A stretch of 64,000 nucleotides of DNA from JBAZWE01 sp041658605 (GTDB lineage Bacteria; Actinomycetota; Thermoleophilia; BMS3ABIN01). Under the pieces are notes generated by a model. It saw only the letters and a list, made by a program, of their open reading frames with translations. It was not told the origin of the DNA and searched no databases. Shown one piece after another: positions 59,126 to 64,000 of the stretch. A program made the position numbers and the translations under genes. The DNA is taken from NCBI GenBank assembly GCA_041658605.1, contig JBAZZU010000008.1:12671-76670 (forward strand), given 5' to 3'. How positions within the stretch are numbered: the stretch's first letter is position 1; every line of letters begins with the position of its first letter.

Positions 59126-59503
59126 TTACTTGTTTACGATATTCTCCGCGATGTCGCCGATGAACGGCAGCTTGTATGCTTCGCCCTGGTATGCTTTAAC
59201 CATCATCAGGATCCAGATACCGAGGCCGCCGAGTCCGATGACAAGCCACAGAAGCGAGCCGATGAGTGCCAGCGCTGAGCTGACGAAAGCAAGAATGATC
59301 GTGAAGATCTGAACCACGATAAAGAGTGCTACGAGCAAACCGGTGAGCAGTATCGACTGCATCGCGTGGAACCTGACGTACATGTTGTCCTTTTCAATCA
59401 GGAAAAAGACGAGGCCGCCCACCCACCCGAACAGATATGCCAGAAGGGCGGCTACGTTTGGCTCAAGGCCAGTGCTGGATTTGTCGTTACCCGGTGCGTT
59501 CAT
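59126..59503 (-). CDS. DUF4870-type membrane protein
   Basis: A 125-residue protein with three helices after a short soluble head. It has the DUF4870/Tic20-like pattern: NVAALLAYLFGWVGGLVFFL, IEKDNMYVRFHAMQSILLTG and LGGLGIWILMMVKAYQGEAYKLPFIGDIAE. Such proteins are common, of unknown function. The gene is monocistronic with its own terminator. Confidence 0.82.
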   Translation of the reverse strand: MNAPGNDKSSTGLEPNVAALLAYLFGWVGGLVFFLIEKDNMYVRFHAMQSILLTGLLVALFIVVQIFTIILAFVSSALALIGSLLWLVIGLGGLGIWILMMVKAYQGEAYKLPFIGDIAENIVNK

Positions 59504-59707
59504 ATTTCTCCCATCCTCTTAATTTTTCATTGAAACTGCCACGGAAGAGACGCATCTCTCCCGGAAAACCTGTTTGTCAGGCGTTTATAAGTTCTACCTG
59601 TGCCCCGATTTGCCTTTTTTCGCTGTACTATTTATATCCCTGGAGCAACTGTCAATCAAGCTATAGTATACTTTTGGCTTCATAAAAAAAAGTATGGGGG
59701 AAGTGAC

Positions 59708-60748
59708 ATGGAAGAAATGGATATTAACGGTAAAGAGCCCGTGCTCGAGTGTAAATATGGCGAAAACGGCTATCAGACTCCGGCCGCGCTCTACAGCGGC
59801 GGCACCGATGATCCCTTCGCCCTCGACAGGTTCGTGGTTTTGCAGGGAACCGCGCCCAGCTATAACAACCTCTGCGACCTCGATCGCCTGCTTCAGACGG
59901 CCACTCACGTAGCCGCCGGTTTCGACATCAACAACGGTGAAGTCCCCATGATCGCAGTCGCATGCAAGCACGGCAATCCGTGCGGCGCCGCTGCCGGCGG
60001 TGATCCGGCCAGGGTCGCCATGCAGGCTCTCGAAGGCGATCTGCGCGCTGTATTCGGTGGCCTGATCCTGCTCAGCTTCGAAGTCGATGAGGTAATCGCC
60101 GAAGTCCTGATGACACATAAGATGGACGGCGGGGTGCGCCGACTTCTGGACGGCATCGTCGCTCCCGGTTTTACGAAGGGAGCGATGGAGATGCTCGAGC
60201 GCAAGGGGGACAAGTGTCGCCTGCTGACTAACCCGGCGCTGGCGGGCATGGATCGTGAATCGCTCGACTCCGCCCGCCGTTTTCGCTATGTGCGCGGTGG
60301 TTTTTTAGCACAGCCAAACTACACATTCGTTCCGAATCTAATGTCTGATGCCGTGGAACGTACTGGCGATCATAACGCGGGCCAGGTAGATGACATGATC
60401 CTCGCCTGGGCCATCGGTTCCACTTCCAACAGCAACACGGTCACACTTGTCAGGGACGGCATGCTTGTCGGCAACGGCGTCGGCCAGCAGGACCGTGTCG
60501 GCGGCTGCAAGCTGGCGGTCATGCGGGCAAAGGACGCAGGGCACGATACATCAGGCTCGGTCGCCTACAGCGACAGCTTCTTTCCCTTCACTGACGGTAC
60601 TGCTGAGCTGGCGGATGCCGGCGTCAAGGCCATAGTGGCGACCAGTGGTTCGATCCGTGACGGCGAAGTGAAGGAGTTCTGCCGCGACAAGGGCATCACG
60701 CTGTTCCTCTATCCGGATTCAGCAGGGCGCGGCTTCTTCGGGCATTAG
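59708..60748 (+). CDS. purH: Stand-alone AICAR transformylase (PurH C-terminal half)
   Basis: A 346-residue enzyme with only the formyltransferase part of PurH: LECKYGENGYQTPAALYSGG, VACKHGNPCGAAAG (catalytic Lys/His), NSNTVTLVRDGMLVGNGVGQ, QDRVGGCKLAVMRAKDAG and YSDSFFPFTDG. The IMP cyclohydrolase (MGS-like) domain is absent; the frame upstream of ATG 59708 has no family sequence. It formylates AICAR with 10-formyl-tetrahydrofolate; ring closure to IMP must come from another gene. An 8-bp hairpin (ATACTTTT / AAAAGTAT, 59668-59695) stands just before GGGGGAAG and the ATG. Confidence 0.9.
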   Translation: MEEMDINGKEPVLECKYGENGYQTPAALYSGGTDDPFALDRFVVLQGTAPSYNNLCDLDRLLQTATHVAAGFDINNGEVPMIAVACKHGNPCGAAAGGDPARVAMQALEGDLRAVFGGLILLSFEVDEVIAEVLMTHKMDGGVRRLLDGIVAPGFTKGAMEMLERKGDKCRLLTNPALAGMDRESLDSARRFRYVRGGFLAQPNYTFVPNLMSDAVERTGDHNAGQVDDMILAWAIGSTSNSNTVTLVRDGMLVGNGVGQQDRVGGCKLAVMRAKDAGHDTSGSVAYSDSFFPFTDGTAELADAGVKAIVATSGSIRDGEVKEFCRDKGITLFLYPDSAGRGFFGH

Positions 60749-60920
60749 TCTTACGGCAGGTGATAACAGGGGCCGCGTCACGCTTGGCATAATCGTCGGA
60801 TTAGCTTTCGGGTCTAAATAGCACTTCGAACCTGTTTGAACCGAAATATCGCCCAAATTGATATTATTACTGGAAGTATTATTAGAAAGCTGAATCCATG
60901 CAGGCTGCAGGGGGAAATGA

Positions 60921-63704
60921 ATGAACGACCAATTAGTTGCCACAGGTCTGGAAGCGCTTTCTCAAACAGGCGGAAACTCCATCTTCTCTGACTCCGCTTC
61001 CACCGCTGCGAGACGGGCGGAGACAAGCAAGTCGAATGTGGCGGTTTGCGCTCTTTCCGGATTGATTATTTTTCTGTTTCTGCTGGTCCTGCCCTCGATA
61101 TCTCTTGCGGCGCCTCCATCATCCGGGAGCGCAAAAAATCTTTCCAATACTCTGTCTGACGGCAGTCCGGCGCCCGGCGCCGCAAGCACGGCCGCGATTC
61201 CCGCACAGCCGGTCACGGCGGCAGCTGTCCCACTTTCAAGTGGTTTCGATTATCCGGTGGGCGGCGCCGGTGCTCACGAAGGTTATGAGATGAATAACTG
61301 CTTCAGCTGCGACTGGGAGTATTACATAGGCCATACCGGTGAGGACTTCGATAACGGCCGCGGCGGCGATCCCGTCTATGCGGCCTCGGAGGGTGTTGTT
61401 ACCTTTGTCGGGCTCGGACCCGGAGCGTGGGGCAACGTCATCATCATCCAGCACAACATCCGCGGCGGCACCCTTTACACGCAGTACGCCCATCTCTCGG
61501 CCATGTATGTCACCGCGGGTCAGGTTGTCGGCCGCCGGCAGCAGATCGGTCTGGTGGGCATGACCGGTACGGTTGCGCCACACCTGCATTTCGAAGTAAA
61601 GGACAGGTCGATGATCGGCCATGGCTATACCGGCTATCCGTTCAGTGGCCTGATCGTCGCCTACGACGGCATAACCTTTTTTGCGCCGAGCTGGTATATC
61701 AATGACCGCCGCATCTTCGACACGCCATTCGGCAGCCTTGAAGGCACTTCTGTCGCTCTTGGCGGCGTCAAGGTCGGCGGCTGGGTGATAGATCCCAACA
61801 CCGCCGATCCGATCGATATCCAGGTCACAGTCGATGGGGTGCTGGCGAAAACCACCAGGGCTGATTTAAACCGTCCCGATGTCGGCGCCGCGTATCCGGC
61901 TTACGGCCCCGCGCACGGCTATAGCGCTGCATTGACAGTGGCGGCCGGGACGCACCAGGTCTGCGTCAATGCAGTGAACACCGGCGCCGGGGCGGACAAT
62001 ATGCTCGGATGCCGTGAAGTCGTCATCGACGGCAACCCGCTCGGCAGCCTTGAAGGCCTCAGTGTCGAGGGAGGCACGCAGCTTCGCGCAACCGGCTGGG
62101 CTATCGATCCGGATACGGTGTCACCGATCGATGTACAGTTCTATCTCAACGGCGTGGTTGCAGGAACTGCCACTGCTGCCGATGTCCGCAGCGACGTCGG
62201 CATACGCTATCCGGAATACGGCAGCTCTCATGGGTTTTCAACGACTCTGCCGCTGCTGGCCGGCGAGAACCAGGTATGCGCCTACGGCGTCAATACCGGG
62301 GCCGGCAGCAACACCTCACTGGGATGCCGTACGGTAACCGTGCCGCTCGACTCCCTGCCGAGCGTGACACCGCCGTCCGGCCGCCATTATTACTGGACAT
62401 ACTTTGACAGTGCCGGCAGCCTCGCCTGGATGCTGTTTGCGAATCCCGCGGGCGCTTCCGGCAAGAGTTTTGACCTGAATATCAAGGGCAGGGGAATGAA
62501 CCTGGGTCTCTTCGGCGGTCCGTCTGTTGCCGGTGGCAACAGTATGGCTGTCAGCTACCGTGGCATTGCCGGGGGCTCTGTCGTTGCGACATCACTTAGT
62601 GGTGAAAAGGCCATCGTCAGCCAGCGTTCCCTCTGGAAGGGCGGGAACTCTCTCGAAGAGGTACTCGGCACCGATGCGGAAAGGCTCTCCAGCCACTTCT
62701 ACTGGACCTGGTATGACAACAGGACTCCCGGCTGGTTCGACTGGGTTCTGGTATCCAATCCCGGCTCCGGTACGATCTATTACCGGATCAGGATCGCCGG
62801 CGCCGAGCCCACAGCGGGACAGACTCTTGAGGGCGCCGCCACCGGCAGCATCGCACCCGGTCAGAGCGGGAGCGCGCGCTTCAATATCAGGAGCGGACCT
62901 GTCGAGGTGCTGACCTATTCCGATCCGGAAATGACCATACCCGCAGATTCCCACGCTTCGCAGCGTGTACTCTCGAACATGGGCACACCCGGCGAAGCAT
63001 TCAACGAAGTCCCGGGTATTCCCGAAAATGAGCTTTCCGCGGATTATCTCTGGACATGGTATGACAACGTCTCACCTGGAGCCTTTGACTGGGTACTCAT
63101 CGCCAATCCCCAGCCGGACAATATCTATTACAGGATACTGGTCAAGGGAAGTGTGCCTGCCAAGATGATAGAGGGCGCGGCGACCGGCATGATCGCTCCG
63201 GGCCAGAACGTGACGCCACGCATCGCCAATGTGAGCGACGGTCCGTTGGAGGTTCAGACTTTTTCCGACCCGGCCATGCTCAATCCCGTTGAATCCATCG
63301 CCTCGCAGCGCGTACTCTGGGGTCCGTCCTTCGAAGAGGTGCCCGGCACCCCGAGGACGTCACTCGCCAGCGATTACCACTGGACCTGGTACGACCAGTT
63401 CGACTCCGGCACATATGACTGGGTGCACATAGTAAATACAAATCCGGTACAGGTCTATTATTCGATAACCGTAGCTGGAACAGCCCCATCACCTGTCATC
63501 GAGGGCGCTGCATCCGGAGTGATCGCTCCCAACGATAGGGTGCATCCGCGCTTTGCCAAACGGGGCGGTCCCGTGGAGGTCAAGTCCTGTTCGGTCCCCT
63601 TCGACGGCAGCGGCAACTGTTCGTCTCCCGCCACCGTCATGACTTCTCAGCGCGTACTCTGGCATGGCTATTTTAACGAAGTGCTGGGGACTGTACTGGA
63701 TTAG
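60921..63704 (+). CDS. Large M23-peptidase surface protein with two repeat types
   Basis: A 927-residue exported protein. A signal anchor (about 40-65, FLFLLVLPSISLAAPP) is followed by an M23 lysostaphin-type domain (about 110-265; zinc ligands in HTGEDFDNG and HLHFEVKD). Then come two type-A repeats (about 270-370, 373-470: GSLEG ... GWxIDPxT ... ADxxRxDVGxxYPxYG ... GVNTGAG ... LGCR) and four type-B repeats of ~103-116 residues beginning Y-x-W-T-x-Y/W-Y-D at DNA positions 62386, 62695, 63042 and 63373, each ending SQRVLW ... EVPGT. It probably binds and trims cell-wall glycan or peptidoglycan. GGGGGAAA lies before the ATG. Confidence 0.85.
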   Translation: MNDQLVATGLEALSQTGGNSIFSDSASTAARRAETSKSNVAVCALSGLIIFLFLLVLPSISLAAPPSSGSAKNLSNTLSDGSPAPGAASTAAIPAQPVTAAAVPLSSGFDYPVGGAGAHEGYEMNNCFSCDWEYYIGHTGEDFDNGRGGDPVYAASEGVVTFVGLGPGAWGNVIIIQHNIRGGTLYTQYAHLSAMYVTAGQVVGRRQQIGLVGMTGTVAPHLHFEVKDRSMIGHGYTGYPFSGLIVAYDGITFFAPSWYINDRRIFDTPFGSLEGTSVALGGVKVGGWVIDPNTADPIDIQVTVDGVLAKTTRADLNRPDVGAAYPAYGPAHGYSAALTVAAGTHQVCVNAVNTGAGADNMLGCREVVIDGNPLGSLEGLSVEGGTQLRATGWAIDPDTVSPIDVQFYLNGVVAGTATAADVRSDVGIRYPEYGSSHGFSTTLPLLAGENQVCAYGVNTGAGSNTSLGCRTVTVPLDSLPSVTPPSGRHYYWTYFDSAGSLAWMLFANPAGASGKSFDLNIKGRGMNLGLFGGPSVAGGNSMAVSYRGIAGGSVVATSLSGEKAIVSQRSLWKGGNSLEEVLGTDAERLSSHFYWTWYDNRTPGWFDWVLVSNPGSGTIYYRIRIAGAEPTAGQTLEGAATGSIAPGQSGSARFNIRSGPVEVLTYSDPEMTIPADSHASQRVLSNMGTPGEAFNEVPGIPENELSADYLWTWYDNVSPGAFDWVLIANPQPDNIYYRILVKGSVPAKMIEGAATGMIAPGQNVTPRIANVSDGPLEVQTFSDPAMLNPVESIASQRVLWGPSFEEVPGTPRTSLASDYHWTWYDQFDSGTYDWVHIVNTNPVQVYYSITVAGTAPSPVIEGAASGVIAPNDRVHPRFAKRGGPVEVKSCSVPFDGSGNCSSPATVMTSQRVLWHGYFNEVLGTVLD

Positions 63705-63873
63705 GAAGAATCCCGGCTTCTGTTCTGGTTGTCGAACCCGCATGGCGTTTATCGCCCGCCGGAAAATCTGTTAACCAGATGCATGAACAATTCGCAAGCG
63801 CAATAATCGCCGTGTTATAGTAGCTTCCCGTAAATGAACGCTTCCTGGCAGGGTCATACAAGGCGCGGGAGTC

Positions 63874-64000
63874 ATGGTACCTCATATCCACAAATGTCCT
63901 GGTAATAAATATCATCACGCGGCCATGCTGTTCATTGCACTTCTGTTCGCACTGACCCTGCCATCAATGCTGGATCCTGCATCGGCCTTCAGCGAGACCC
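63874..64000 (+). CDS. Exported protein, N-terminus only (continues past window)
   Basis: ATG 63874 opens a frame still open at the window end. It encodes a basic head (MVPHIHKCPGNKYHH), a hydrophobic core (AMLFIALLFALTLPS) and a likely cleavage region (MLDPASAFSE), i.e. a signal peptide. The function cannot be told from the visible 42 residues. Confidence 0.6.
   Translation, partial: MVPHIHKCPGNKYHHAAMLFIALLFALTLPSMLDPASAFSET

Noticed and set aside
1..64000. Search by eye for CRISPR arrays, tRNA and rRNA genes, and intact insertion sequences.
   Set aside because: No regularly spaced 25-37 base repeats, no GTTCRA-type T-loop in a cloverleaf context, no rRNA motifs, and only one IS3 fragment without ends.

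Overview
The window reads as a chromosomal segment of a fairly GC-rich bacterium, most likely an early-branching, probably anaerobic member of the Actinomycetota. The main support is the gene order recG-rsmD-coaD-(SepIVA-like coiled coil)-DUF177-rpmF. An Ig-plus-YkuD L,D-transpeptidase, a PPi-type 6-phosphofructokinase and frequent GTG/TTG starts fit the same picture. The assignment is inference; no rRNA or tRNA gene is visible to confirm it.

Layout. 1-2.0 kb: end of tldD, pmbA, and an HU gene with a clear terminator. 2.2-5.9 kb: small membrane proteins, including a tandem duplication of a two-gene module (zinc-ribbon TM2 protein plus B-box/DUF4190-like protein) whose second genes use TTG and CTG (or ATT) starts, then a PQQ-propeller fragment. 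6.1-11.2 kb: rpe, then the riboflavin operon ribD-ribE-ribBA-ribH behind an FMN riboswitch and terminator. 11.2-20.2 kb: surface-glycan genes (GtrA, methyltransferases, a split transketolase, an epimerase-glycosyltransferase fusion, a large membrane protein). Its AT-rich core, 13.4-18.1 kb, is bordered by an IS3 transposase remnant and looks transferred. 20.2-21.8 kb: chagasin-like inhibitor, small membrane protein, rpmB. 21.9-26.6 kb: recG to rpmF. 26.8-27.0 kb: a candidate structured small RNA on the minus strand. 27.2-33.7 kb: two different phosphofructokinases flanking a DHH-CBS-poly(A)-polymerase fusion and an M50 protease.

33.8-35.3 kb (minus strand) holds the most striking item: a thiouridylase-like gene followed by a 115-codon gene with an in-frame TGA in a C-x3-U motif, a Shine-Dalgarno/GTG start and a hairpin at the right distance for a bacterial SECIS. 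I interpret it as a small thioredoxin-like selenoprotein. 35.7-41.3 kb: L,D-transpeptidase, CorA, trpF-trpB-trpA and a translationally coupled XRE regulator. 41.3-44.9 kb: three minus-strand lipoproteins (an esterase and two polysaccharide-deacetylase-like proteins). 45-50.8 kb: YajQ, DUF302, two methyltransferases, an FKBP stub, a CoA-disulfide reductase/rhodanese with a 44-bp tandem repeat upstream, and a DUF4328 protein. 50.8-55.5 kb: serine hydrolase, ABC exporter, and a GH26-like gene with a one-base frameshift. 55.6-58.6 kb: TetR-MMPL efflux operon with paired operators. 58.7-64 kb: small secreted and membrane proteins, a stand-alone AICAR transformylase, a large repeat-bearing M23 surface protein, and the start of a further exported protein.

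I see no CRISPR array, tRNA, rRNA or intact insertion sequence. No selA, selB, selC or selD is present, so selenocysteine decoding would have to be encoded elsewhere.
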